Positions 1 through 9,064 of a stretch of DNA of 38,480 nucleotides are shown here, piece by piece. The notes under the pieces are model-generated. The model did not search any database. It was not told the DNA's origin and saw only the letters and a list, made by a program, of their open reading frames with translations. The stretch's first letter is position 1. Every line of letters starts with the position of its first letter. Source of the stretch: a virus; IMG/VR virus record IMGVR_UViG_3300042323_000977, positions 1-38,480 of that record; one strand, written 5' to 3'. The position numbers and the translations under genes are program-made.

Positions 1-119
1 CTCCGGGCGGCCTGCGGTTGATTGCTGCACGCATGAGCGGAAACCCACCACCTCGGGAGTTGCGGAAGGACAAGCCTTACTCCTGGCCTTTCAAGATTGC
101 GTTCTGGGTGGTCTATCCC
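1..119. repeat. terminal direct repeat, left copy
   Basis: Bases 1-119 are identical to 38215-38333. Beyond that the two ends stay alignable to 272 and 38480 but diverge, with a 6-base indel and many substitutions, and then become identical again over the last 33 bases. The repeat covers the start of a small membrane gene. It is best explained as the join of a circular genome carrying two allelic versions of one locus; a true tandem duplication is the alternative. Confidence 0.9.
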
Positions 120-305
120 GTCTGCGTCTACGCGTGGTGGTCTGTGCGGTTGACGCAATACTGGGGCTGGATTTGGGAGCCGGTGGGATTGTTGGGAGCT
201 TTGGCCCTCTCAATCATGCCCGCGCTTTTCGCCGGTTGCTTGGCGCATGTCATTTTCGTGCGCGAGAAACCGTCTCCTGGTCGCCCTCCGTCACAGCGTC
301 CTTGA
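33..305 (+). CDS. small two-helix membrane protein, opposite-strand accessory gene
   Basis: A 90-residue protein with a basic, proline-rich N-terminus (residues 1-20), a hydrophobic aromatic-rich segment about 23-37, a short WGWIWEP loop and a second hydrophobic segment about 53-75, then a polar tail. ATG at 33 is preferred to the in-frame TTG at 18. It is the only plus-strand gene inside the late block, and its last 56 bases overlap the 3' end of the giant virion gene tail to tail. A divergent copy at the right end keeps the frame through a 2-codon deletion and conserves the hydrophobic pattern, which supports real coding. Phage membrane genes placed this way are often lysogenic-conversion or superinfection-exclusion genes; that role is inferred only. 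No family was recognised. Confidence 0.7.
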   Translation: MSGNPPPRELRKDKPYSWPFKIAFWVVYPVCVYAWWSVRLTQYWGWIWEPVGLLGALALSIMPALFAGCLAHVIFVREKPSPGRPPSQRP

Positions 306-3300
306 AGCCAAGCACCTGCTTGGTAACGTTCCACCCCAGACCGATTGCGGCGAATCGCCCGCCAAGGAGCACTGACAAGCCTTGGGTCACCGCCCCGGCA
401 TCCCTGATGTCGAATTCGTCTTTGCTCATATTCTTGAGCAGCTTGTAGGCATCGAGGGCCGGGCTCGCCTGCCGGGGCTCATACCCACCGGGTAGCCTGG
501 CAAAAACCGCCTCAATCATAGGGCCAAACCAAAGCGCCCCCGTGAGCGGCCCCATCGCGATCGCTTTCGCGTAATCCTCGGGCCTCCAATCCTCTTCCCA
601 ATCATCGTCCGATGTCGCGTAACGCATCAGGTTTCCGATGGTCTGGAGCACCAGCCCGTTGAGGACCCAATAAACGCCAACGTTTCTTCCGGCGTCCCCC
701 CAGCGGCCTTGCTGCACCGCGAGCCGTGTCATTGCGAACGCCTGCCGGTTTGCGCCCTGGAAGAGAGCAAAGGCGAGTTTGCCGGTGATCCCGAGCCGGG
801 CCTCAAAAAGGCTCTTGCGGTCGATGGTCTCCGGCTGCGCGGTGGCCTGCACGACTTGATCCGTTTGCTCCAGCGCGTGCGCCCGCGCGGCCTCCGGGGT
901 GAGATTCATCGCGACGGCTTCCCGGTATGCCGCGTCATACACAATCGCGGCGGAAACCCCCGTGAACACCGCATCGGCAACGCCCAGGCTTTCCCGTGCC
1001 CCGTTGAGGAACACATCCACGGCGCGCGGGTCCGCTCCGAGCTTTTGCGCCGCCCTGCTCAGCCCTGTGAGCACCCCCCGGTCTCCCTGCATCGCTTGTT
1101 TCCACTCGATCGGCATGCTGTTGATCCGACGCTGAATGATGGGGCTTTGGATCATGTCATGCAGGCTGATCGCCCCCCGCCCCGAGAGCACCCGGGAGGC
1201 GGATCCCATGAATTTGTTAAACCCGATGACCGACGCGGAGGAATAGGCGGCGGGAAGCTGCTTTGCGAGCGTGGCCAGCTTAAGCAAAAGCGCGTTGTCA
1301 GTTGTGGATTGCATCCACCGCCGGAGCATTTCCTGCCCCCGTGCGTTCTCCACCCCGCCCCGGTCGAACATCTTGAGAAACTCCGAGACGTTCCCGGCCA
1401 TTTTCTCCCCGTGGTTGGCCTTGATCGCGCGCATGGAATCGCTCTGCATGAACACCCCCCGGAGCGTTCTCATGGTCTCGGCCCAGTTGACCCAGTGCTC
1501 CACTTGCATCGCGTTTTGGGTGTAGGCTGAAAGCGCGTCGATCCGAAGCGGCGGTTTCCCGGGTTTTGTCACCCGTCGTTTTGTGAACCCGCTTTGCAGT
1601 GTGCCGCTTGCGCCTTCCGCAGTCAGCGCCATGTCTTTGACGTTGCCGCCGTGATCCACATACCGGGGCGCGTAGTAGCCCACCCGGGGCATGTTGACCC
1701 CGAACATTCGTTTGTAGACGGCGTTGATCTTGTCGTATTGGGCTTCATATTGCGCCTCCAAGAAGGAGCGGATTTGCCGGGCCTCGGGCGAAAACATCCC
1801 TTCAAACGCGGCCTGAGCATCTGCCCCGTAGCCGTTTTCTGTGAGCCACTCTTTGGAGTCTGGATCGCTCCAAAGCATGGTGTAATGGACGGCTTGCAGC
1901 TCTGAAAGGAGCAGAGAAGAGCCGGAGGCCGTCTTGATTTCACGCGGGCGGGCGAGTTCGTCCAGTCGGCGAAGCCGGGCGAGCACTCCCCCGGGGATGA
2001 TTTTGCGGAGAGCGTCCTGTAAGCCCTGCCCGCGCTCAGCCATTGCGGATCGTTCCGCGTTAATGGAGTCCCGCACGATTTTTTCCGCCCAGGCATGGGT
2101 GGCGCTGTTCTGCCCTGTGATCTGCGAAATGGTTTGTTGCCAGTCGTTCCCGGAATCGAGAATCTCCCGCGTTTTCGCCCCGAGCTTCTCATTCTCGATC
2201 TTGCGCCGGGCGATAAGGTCATCGCCCCCGTAACCCCCGGATTCCTGGATGAGTGATTCCCGGAATCGTTCCCATTGGGTTGCCCGGTCGAGCACCTGCG
2301 TTTTCCAGTCGAGTTTCCCCTTGAGCATGGTGGCTTTCGCCAGTTCGACCGCCGAGGCGATCTCCGCCGAGGTGCGCCCGTTGATGGCTCCAAAGCTCTG
2401 CAAGAGCATGTTCCAGAGCTCAAACCCGGCCAATGCCTTATCCTCGGTGTTGATCCCGTCAAACTTCCGGTTGAGATCCGTGATGTCCACGGGTTCAATT
2501 GGGGACGCCCCGGAAATTTTGCTTTCGACAAGCGCTTCTTCCGCCTGCAATTGGAGTTCGGAGAGCTGGGAAATGCGTTCCGCCTCGCTAAACCAGCCTT
2601 GGACGAAGGCGCCCATGGTGCCTTTTGCTTTCTCCCCAACGCTGCCTTTGGGGCGGGCGTTCTCAAAGATCCGGGAAAGGGTGCCCAGATATTCTTTCTT
2701 GAGGGTCTTTTCGAGTTCGCGCTCGAGGCGGTCGATCCGGTCTGCGAAGAACGAGGCGCGGCCCCGGTCGGTCTTGATCTCGGCGAGCTGGACGAATCCG
2801 CCCACTTTGCCCCGGACCTCGGCGGGGAACGCGGAGAGAATGGCGTTGTATTCGGCCAGGGATTGGATTTGCCGGGTGCGGATTTTGGTTTGGCCGGTGG
2901 TCTGAGCCAGCGCGGCGGCCAAAGCGCGATCGGCTGCGGCCCGTTTTGAGGCGAACCCGAGGCGGACGCCGTTCTGCGCCTGTTTGGTGGATGCGGCCTG
3001 CATGGCGGCGGCTTCCTCGGTGGCGAGTCGCTCCAAGGTGGCGGCGTGCGTATCTTTGGCGGCTTGGATCTGTTCGGCGTTGGGGCGGGTGTCCTTGGGT
3101 TCTGCGCTGGCCTCGGCGCGGATCTGGGCGACAAGCGCGGAGAGCTTTTTCTTGGCGTTTTCGTAGATGGTGACGCGCGCGGTGGGGTTGCGCTTGAGGG
3201 CGTCCATCTGCGCGGCGAGCCGCTCGGCGTAGTCGGCGGGGCGGAGGGAGAATGAGGTGTCTAATCCAGGCGGCGTCCAGATCATTGACTCCTGAGTAGA

Positions 3301-6300
3301 AAAATCCCGTGAGCGGCCGGCGTTTTTTTCAAAACCCAGCTTTGAATAAAAGCGTTCAAGCCGTGTTTGTGAGGTTGCGCCAAAGTCAGTGGAGGGCGTC
3401 AGAAGAATGCGTTTCCCGTTGGCTCTGGCGAATTCTTGCAACCTCTGGATCGCGTTGGTCCCGGCGCCCTGCCCACGCGCCTCTTCCGGCACAATGATCT
3501 TAGAGAGGGTGATGTCATTGCCTCTGGATGTAATAGTGACGCTGAGCCCGGATTTGCGCAGCTCCTGCTGGAAGTCAGAAAGAGCATTAGAAAAGCTATT
3601 GTCCGCAGGTTTTAGCGAAAAGCTGACCTCCGCCAACTCACCTGCCGCCCTCACCGTCGCCCGGTTCTGCTCAACAACCGAATCCACGCCCACGGCCCGG
3701 GCAAGGAACGCCTCCCAATCCGCGTCCAGTTTGCCTTCCCGAAAGAGCTTTTTCAGCGCGGCGGCCCTCTGGAATGCCGCCTTGAAGAAAACGCCTATCC
3801 GGGCAAAGAACCCCCGCACGCTCGCGGGCAGGTTGTCGATCTTGCGGAGGTTGCCAATGAAGTAGTCCACGCCCATCTCCGCGACGGCTTCATGGATCTG
3901 CTCCGGGCTCATCGTGGCCGGGGCTTTTTCCCCGAGATACACGCGCGCGGCCTTTTCGGCGGCGTCCATGCTGATGGCCCCCGAGGCGAGCTCGCGCTTG
4001 AATTGGCTGTGGGTGCGTTCGTGGACCACATCGGCGGGCGTCGAGCCTAGGAAGAGCCGCGAGACGTCCTCATAAAGCCCTTCCCGGACTTCGCCGGTGT
4101 TGGAGCCGTACACCCGGACATCCGCCGGGCTGGTTCCGGCTGCGTAGCCAGCCAGCTTCATTTGTTCGGCAACGCTCTCGGGGCTGGCCTGGGATTCCAT
4201 GTCGAGCGTCTGCTTGTTGGGCAGCACCTCCCATTTGCCCGAGCTGTCCTTGGCGGCATACCACGCCACCAGATCACGCACGGCCTGCGCGTTCCCGTTG
4301 GCCTCCCACGCGAGCCGGTCTTGGTAGGCCACGGCGGCGGCTTCTTCGCTGGTGAACTTGGCGCTCACGGTGCCGTCGGGTTCGATCATGTGGATCTCGT
4401 TCCCCACCGGTTCCAAATGCGGGGCCTGTGGATTGTTGGCGATGGCCTGCTCCGCTGCCACGCGCGCGTCGGCGGCTTTTTTCCCGGCGGCTTTGCTCTC
4501 CTCGGTGCGGTCTCTCCACGCCTGCCGGAAAGCGGCTTCTTTCTCTGACAGATTGGAAATAGTGGCAATACGCTGGGCGTCCTCCAAGAGAATCCCCGCC
4601 TCGACCATGGTTTGCGGGCTGGTGAGCGCCTGCGCCACGGCGCGGCTCTCCTTGAGGCTGCCAACCCCGGTGCCGAGAAGCGCCAGAGGGAGCACCGCGA
4701 AGAACGTCTCCGCGCGGGAGCCGGTCCAGTCGCCCAGCTCTTTTTTCCAGTCCACCCCGGGGATGTCCTTGGAGAGCGCCGAAGCGGTTTGCTGCACCAC
4801 CGCCGGGGTGATGTCCTGAAGCCCCTCCTGGAGGTTCTGCTCGAAGACGTTGGCGGCCCCTTTGATGGCGAACGAGCGCCAGAAAGAGGAGGTCGGATCG
4901 GTAACCAAGTCCACCAACCCCTTGGTGAAAGGCAACTGGCCAAGGGTCGATTTGAGTTGGAACCGCTCAAGCACCGCTTGAATGCCGCCCGACACAAGCG
5001 CCATGGCGTAGCCTTTCTCGGGGTTGATCTCGGGATGATCCAAGGTGAGCCGCTCAAACTCTTGGTTGACCATGCTGTTGGTCATCCATGCCATGCCCAC
5101 GCCCGGGACGGCTGCGGCCATCATTTGCGGCACGGAACCGGCAAGGCCGAAAAAACCGCGCTCCACCACATCGGGCAGATACGTTGCGACCGGCTTGACT
5201 GGATCGAGTTCGTTCTTGGCCACCCGGTCCAGCTCCATGGAGAGACGAATCAGCGCGTCCGCTTTCTTGGCGTTGGCAAGACGCTGGGCACGTTCCTCGG
5301 GGGTGGCCGGGCGCCACGGGCTGCCCGTGTAACTCCCGTCAGCCGATTCGATTTCACCGGGCGCGATCTTGGGCCCCAAAGGCCGATCCGGATTCACCAT
5401 GAACTCTTTCCCGCTCTCCAGCGCGTCGATTTCCTTGCGGGCGTCAAGCAGGGTGAACATGCGGCTTGTGTTGGTCACCCGCAGCGGGTCGATGCCACGG
5501 AGGTAGGAAACCCCCATGTTTTTGAAGAACGCGCCGACTTGTTGCACCGCGCCCTGAGGGTTCTCGGGCTGGTTGTGCGCGGCGTAGGCGGTCAGCATCT
5601 GGAGAACGGCCTTGCGTTTCTCAGGCTCGGCTTCCATGAGCCGGGTGGCCGCTTCAAATGGCAGGTCCGCGCCCGCGTTGATCGCTTTCGTGCTGCGTTC
5701 CAGCGTGGATTTTACCGCGGCGAAAATGTCCCGGTTCTCGCGGGCGACTTCGTAGGCCTTTTGGTAGGTGTCGCGGTATTGGGCGAAGTCCGCGCCTTCC
5801 TGCGCGGGGTCGTAACCCTTGGCGGTGTTCGCCTTTGCCTGCCAGTCCGTATAGGCGGAGTCGTAAACCGGGGCCCCGGCGTCAATGGCTTGGAGAAATG
5901 CGGCGCTGGTGGCGTCTCCCTTGCGCTTGGCCTCGAAGGCCGCCCGGTCGTCGCGCTGCTGAAACTTGCCCTGAATGGCGGTATAAAATCCCAAGTCATC
6001 CTTGGGGCCGTTGAAATTCTCGTTGGCGTATTGGTCGCGCAACGTGTCGTAAACCGGCGCCACCCGGTCCAAGGGTATCTCGGTTGCGTGCGCGAGAAAG
6101 GCCATGTTGGCCGACTGCGCCCGGGCTTTGTTGGCGTCGGGCACGAAGGGACCCAGCTCGGCCTGCATCTCCTTGGACCATTTGCCGCCGAGGGTTTCGA
6201 CATCGGAAAAGAGCGGGCGGATTTGCGCCTCGCGCGCGCTGCGTTCCGCGTCGAGCCGTTTCTGGGTGGCGTCGTGCCACTCTTGAATCTGCGGGCGGAT

Positions 6301-6372
6301 TTGATCCTGCATGGCCGGATCCGCCTGGGGAAACGCCTCGATGAGGATGGATGCTTGCTGGTCGTCGATCAT
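250..6372 (-). CDS. giant internal virion protein with zincin and GNAT domains (2040 aa)
   Basis: This is the last gene of the T7-like internal core set and by position corresponds to gp16, the protein ejected into the host envelope. The start is ATG at 6372, 2 bases after the upstream stop; open frame further upstream only shadows the previous gene. Visible parts: a charged helical N-terminus (1-390); hydrophobic stretches near 403-430 and 550-565; a metallopeptidase signature HERTH at 784-788 with acidic residues near 820; a GNAT-type acetyltransferase with RGQGAG at 966-971 and an FYSKLGF motif downstream; a long coiled-coil-rich part (1050-1500); and C-terminal hydrophobic stretches near 1900 and 1945. 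The GNAT domain is bracketed by SFSLKPAD (917-924) and SFSLRPAD (1040-1047). No N-terminal transglycosylase like that of T7 gp16 is visible. Size and embedded enzymes resemble the polyvalent proteins of phages and conjugative elements. Confidence 0.85.
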   Translation of the reverse strand: MIDDQQASILIEAFPQADPAMQDQIRPQIQEWHDATQKRLDAERSAREAQIRPLFSDVETLGGKWSKEMQAELGPFVPDANKARAQSANMAFLAHATEIPLDRVAPVYDTLRDQYANENFNGPKDDLGFYTAIQGKFQQRDDRAAFEAKRKGDATSAAFLQAIDAGAPVYDSAYTDWQAKANTAKGYDPAQEGADFAQYRDTYQKAYEVARENRDIFAAVKSTLERSTKAINAGADLPFEAATRLMEAEPEKRKAVLQMLTAYAAHNQPENPQGAVQQVGAFFKNMGVSYLRGIDPLRVTNTSRMFTLLDARKEIDALESGKEFMVNPDRPLGPKIAPGEIESADGSYTGSPWRPATPEERAQRLANAKKADALIRLSMELDRVAKNELDPVKPVATYLPDVVERGFFGLAGSVPQMMAAAVPGVGMAWMTNSMVNQEFERLTLDHPEINPEKGYAMALVSGGIQAVLERFQLKSTLGQLPFTKGLVDLVTDPTSSFWRSFAIKGAANVFEQNLQEGLQDITPAVVQQTASALSKDIPGVDWKKELGDWTGSRAETFFAVLPLALLGTGVGSLKESRAVAQALTSPQTMVEAGILLEDAQRIATISNLSEKEAAFRQAWRDRTEESKAAGKKAADARVAAEQAIANNPQAPHLEPVGNEIHMIEPDGTVSAKFTSEEAAAVAYQDRLAWEANGNAQAVRDLVAWYAAKDSSGKWEVLPNKQTLDMESQASPESVAEQMKLAGYAAGTSPADVRVYGSNTGEVREGLYEDVSRLFLGSTPADVVHERTHSQFKRELASGAISMDAAEKAARVYLGEKAPATMSPEQIHEAVAEMGVDYFIGNLRKIDNLPASVRGFFARIGVFFKAAFQRAAALKKLFREGKLDADWEAFLARAVGVDSVVEQNRATVRAAGELAEVSFSLKPADNSFSNALSDFQQELRKSGLSVTITSRGNDITLSKIIVPEEARGQGAGTNAIQRLQEFARANGKRILLTPSTDFGATSQTRLERFYSKLGFEKNAGRSRDFSTQESMIWTPPGLDTSFSLRPADYAERLAAQMDALKRNPTARVTIYENAKKKLSALVAQIRAEASAEPKDTRPNAEQIQAAKDTHAATLERLATEEAAAMQAASTKQAQNGVRLGFASKRAAADRALAAALAQTTGQTKIRTRQIQSLAEYNAILSAFPAEVRGKVGGFVQLAEIKTDRGRASFFADRIDRLERELEKTLKKEYLGTLSRIFENARPKGSVGEKAKGTMGAFVQGWFSEAERISQLSELQLQAEEALVESKISGASPIEPVDITDLNRKFDGINTEDKALAGFELWNMLLQSFGAINGRTSAEIASAVELAKATMLKGKLDWKTQVLDRATQWERFRESLIQESGGYGGDDLIARRKIENEKLGAKTREILDSGNDWQQTISQITGQNSATHAWAEKIVRDSINAERSAMAERGQGLQDALRKIIPGGVLARLRRLDELARPREIKTASGSSLLLSELQAVHYTMLWSDPDSKEWLTENGYGADAQAAFEGMFSPEARQIRSFLEAQYEAQYDKINAVYKRMFGVNMPRVGYYAPRYVDHGGNVKDMALTAEGASGTLQSGFTKRRVTKPGKPPLRIDALSAYTQNAMQVEHWVNWAETMRTLRGVFMQSDSMRAIKANHGEKMAGNVSEFLKMFDRGGVENARGQEMLRRWMQSTTDNALLLKLATLAKQLPAAYSSASVIGFNKFMGSASRVLSGRGAISLHDMIQSPIIQRRINSMPIEWKQAMQGDRGVLTGLSRAAQKLGADPRAVDVFLNGARESLGVADAVFTGVSAAIVYDAAYREAVAMNLTPEAARAHALEQTDQVVQATAQPETIDRKSLFEARLGITGKLAFALFQGANRQAFAMTRLAVQQGRWGDAGRNVGVYWVLNGLVLQTIGNLMRYATSDDDWEEDWRPEDYAKAIAMGPLTGALWFGPMIEAVFARLPGGYEPRQASPALDAYKLLKNMSKDEFDIRDAGAVTQGLSVLLGGRFAAIGLGWNVTKQVLGFKDAVTEGDQETVSRARK

Positions 6373-6374
6373 GA

Positions 6375-8294
6375 TTAGGCTTTGCGGAAGTTGGTCACTT
6401 GCACCCCGTCTTTTGCGTGCAGCCCGGAGGGGCTGAAGAAGTCGAACCGGCCGCGCAGCGGGGGGAGCCCCAGTTTTCTGGCCTGCTCGTCGGTGGCGGT
6501 GTGGTCGGAGTATTGGCGGCGGACGGTGGAGCCGTCGGCGAGTTGAAGCTCCACCCAGTCGCCCTGCTTGATGCCCCGGAGTTTGAACTGCTCTTGAATG
6601 TCCGGGGAGATGGCCAGGCTGTTTTCGTCGAGCGTGTTGTTCCACGCGCCCACCCGGTTCTTTGAGGCGTTGTCCTTCCACGGGTCGGCCTTGTAGCCGT
6701 AGCTTGTGACTTTGCCACCCATAGCCGGGGCGCTGGCGTCGGAGAGCGGTTTGCCTTGGAGGATCTTCTTTGCGTCCTCCAAGGTCTTGCGGGCCTCCTG
6801 GGGCGGCTTGTAAGTGCTCTCCGGCGAGCTGAGAAACTTGGCGGCGGCGGAGGCGGGCGCGTCTTTGCTGAGCCGGTCCTTGAACCAGTTGTTGATCTCC
6901 ACTTGGCCCCATTCGGGGTGCCGCTTGAGCAGGGCCTCCCCTTCTTGTGTGATTTGAAGCGCTTTCTCGTAGGCCTTCTCGTTTGCCGCCCGGGCGGCGG
7001 CGTCTTTTTCTTTGGCGCTCTCCCCCCACCACCAGTGGAATTCACTGAGGTTCGGGTCAATGGGCTTTGAAGAAAGTCCTTTTGTAAATTCCCCGAACAC
7101 CTTGGCGTGAAGGGCGTTCTTCGTTAACTCTCCGAGCACTTTCTTAGCGCTGGTATTGACCGGGCCTGAGCGGCCTTTGGTCTGATTCTCCAACTCCGAC
7201 ATGAGCTTTGAGCGGTAGTCGCTGCGCAGGGACAACACGCTGCTCATGAGGTTGAAGTGTTCTTCGCTGGTCGGGTCCTTGGCCGGGTCGTAGAGCTCGA
7301 TGGAGCGTTGAACCGTGTAGTATTGCTCGAAGCTCGGGGGCGCCGACGCCGTGGCGCGGTCCTCCAGCTTCGAAAAGTAATTCGTGAGCTTCTGCGCTGC
7401 GATCGGGTCGAGCGACGGCCCGAAGAACTCCTTGGCGTCGTCCATCGTGGTGATCCGCCCCCCGTCGATCATGTCGATCGTGGCGCCGAACCGTTCCCCG
7501 CGCAGGGAGTTGGTCTTGTGCTCCGCGTGTTGCTGGAGTTTGAGCCGCTGAATCTGGGGAAGGTCTTTGTATTGCTCCGGATCCGAAAGCGCTTTGCTGG
7601 CCGTCACCGGGTCGGCTTCGATCGCCGCTTGGGCGCGGTTAAACTGCACCTGTTTTTCAGCGTGCAGCTTCATGCCCTCAGCTTGGTCGTCCCAGGCCAG
7701 CCCTTTTTGGCGCATGACATCGGCGGTGGCCTTGGCCCCCTCCACGTCGCCCGCGTCAATCTGCGTCTCGTAAAGCCGGGTGTGGGCTTTGGTGGAACGA
7801 TCGAAACTTACGTCGGCGGCCTTAAGGCTCAGAGCGCCTGTGTTCTTCCGCCCAAACTCCATTGAGTAACGCTGGATGGCTTGCTTTGCGTAAGGCGATA
7901 GCGACTTGTCCGCCAAAAGTTCCTTGGTCTTTTCGCCGAGTGCTTTTTCGTACCCGGTCGCCCAGGTGTTGGTGTCGGAGCCAGGGGCAAGCTGGCTTTG
8001 GTAAGCGGTGAAATGTTCGTTGAGCGCGGACTGCGCCCCAATGATTGCCGTGTCGTTGTCCGCCTTGGCTTTCTCGGCGAAGATGTTGCCGAGCATGTTG
8101 CTGGTCTGGCTCACCCCACGCGCCAGCGAACGCATTCCTTGCGCGGCCCCGTCGAACGCGCCTTGGCGAATCCCCTCCTCGCGGAGCATGTTGGCGGCTT
8201 GGCTGAAATTCGCGCCTCTCCCGGCGGCTTCGCCGGTGGGCATGGCTACGCCCTGGGGAGCGTTCGGGATCGCGGCAATGGGAATGCGTGGCAT
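6375..8294 (-). CDS. internal virion protein, gp15-like position (639 aa)
   Basis: A long, mostly helical and charged protein between the gp14-like and giant virion proteins, the slot of the second internal core protein in T7-like phages. The start ATG (8294) shares bases with the upstream stop (TAATG). The C-terminal 110 residues look like a separate domain: a VTSYGY stretch, a GAWNN stretch, an ISPDIQEQF segment, a GDWVEL stretch, and a closing GRFDFFSPSG segment. This reads like a double-psi beta-barrel (3D/RlpA-like) fold; that assignment is inferred from pattern only. If right, it could act on or bind peptidoglycan during ejection. Confidence 0.75.
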   Translation of the reverse strand: MPRIPIAAIPNAPQGVAMPTGEAAGRGANFSQAANMLREEGIRQGAFDGAAQGMRSLARGVSQTSNMLGNIFAEKAKADNDTAIIGAQSALNEHFTAYQSQLAPGSDTNTWATGYEKALGEKTKELLADKSLSPYAKQAIQRYSMEFGRKNTGALSLKAADVSFDRSTKAHTRLYETQIDAGDVEGAKATADVMRQKGLAWDDQAEGMKLHAEKQVQFNRAQAAIEADPVTASKALSDPEQYKDLPQIQRLKLQQHAEHKTNSLRGERFGATIDMIDGGRITTMDDAKEFFGPSLDPIAAQKLTNYFSKLEDRATASAPPSFEQYYTVQRSIELYDPAKDPTSEEHFNLMSSVLSLRSDYRSKLMSELENQTKGRSGPVNTSAKKVLGELTKNALHAKVFGEFTKGLSSKPIDPNLSEFHWWWGESAKEKDAAARAANEKAYEKALQITQEGEALLKRHPEWGQVEINNWFKDRLSKDAPASAAAKFLSSPESTYKPPQEARKTLEDAKKILQGKPLSDASAPAMGGKVTSYGYKADPWKDNASKNRVGAWNNTLDENSLAISPDIQEQFKLRGIKQGDWVELQLADGSTVRRQYSDHTATDEQARKLGLPPLRGRFDFFSPSGLHAKDGVQVTNFRKA

Positions 8295-9064
8295 TAGGGT
8301 TTTTTCTTTTTGGAGAACGCGCCTTTGCTGTAGGCGTCGTAAGTTTGGCCGCCCGCTTGGGCTGCGCCTGAGAGCAACGAGCCGTAACCATCCAAGCGGT
8401 ACCCCTGCGCGGTGGCACGGCCTGAGGCTTCGGTGATCTGGGCTTGCCGGAGCGCGATCTTGTTGCCAGCGGCGGCGGCTTTGTAATTGAGATCCTGCGT
8501 GAAAGCGTCGTCGAGCAGCCCGGCCCGGGTGAGCTCGCCTTTGCGGGTCAGCGCGCGGTTCTCAAGGTCGGCCTTGTATTGGACATCCTGATTTTGAAGC
8601 TCAAACAGGCCCGCCGTCTCCGCCAACTGCGCGAGGGGCGACCCGCTCATGACCACGCCCGCCTTGGCGTAGCTGGCCCGGGTCTTTGCCATGGCGCGCG
8701 CTTTTTCTTCTTGGTTGCGCTGGATCTGGGCCTGCGCCTCCCGGGTGCGTTGGACCGCTTCGTTGTCGATCGCCTGCGTCTGATTTTGCTGGGTCTGGAT
8801 TGCGGCCTGAGCGCTGAGCGCCTGCCGCTGCTGCATCCGCATTTGAAGATCCGCCTGCTGGCGCTGCACTGCTGCGTTGTAGGCGCCGATCTTCTCGCTG
8901 TTTTTGGCCTGCTGCTGAGAGGAGTAGTAGGACATCCCGGCCCCGGCGAGGCCCGTCACAATGGATGCCGCCGCCAAAACTCCGGCGGTGATCCCCACTT
9001 GTTGCTGTTGCTCCTCAAACGGCTGCCACTGCGCCGGGGCGGGTTGCTCTTGGCTGTGTCTCAT
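8294..9064 (-). CDS. internal virion protein, T7 gp14-like (256 aa)
   Basis: The N-terminus is Gln-rich. It is followed by a hydrophobic small-residue helix (residues about 25-48, VGITAGVLAAASIVTGLAGA), then a long Gln/Ala/Arg coiled coil (50-150), a conserved-looking KAGVVMSGSPLAQL segment (about 137-150) and a Lys-rich end (KKKKP). One membrane-inserting helix plus a Gln-rich coiled coil and a GVxxxGSP segment is typical of T7 gp14-like ejection proteins. The stop overlaps the next ATG, and the start overlaps the acetyltransferase-like gene by 4 bases, so translation is coupled. Confidence 0.75.
   Translation of the reverse strand: MRHSQEQPAPAQWQPFEEQQQQVGITAGVLAAASIVTGLAGAGMSYYSSQQQAKNSEKIGAYNAAVQRQQADLQMRMQQRQALSAQAAIQTQQNQTQAIDNEAVQRTREAQAQIQRNQEEKARAMAKTRASYAKAGVVMSGSPLAQLAETAGLFELQNQDVQYKADLENRALTRKGELTRAGLLDDAFTQDLNYKAAAAGNKIALRQAQITEASGRATAQGYRLDGYGSLLSGAAQAGGQTYDAYSKGAFSKKKKP

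Noticed and set aside
1623-3134. 503-residue second minus-strand frame inside the giant gene
   Set aside because: Pro/Ser/Arg-rich shadow in the +1 frame of a GC-rich gene with no domain pattern.
4612-6378. 588-residue plus-strand frame opposite the giant gene
   Set aside because: Antisense shadow with His/Gly/Arg-rich composition; the opposite strand encodes recognisable protein features.
6373-7032. Upstream open-frame extension of the giant virion gene (220 extra residues)
   Set aside because: It lies antiphase inside the 639-aa gene, is Arg/Gly/Pro-rich like an out-of-frame shadow, and a good ATG exists 2 bases after the upstream stop.
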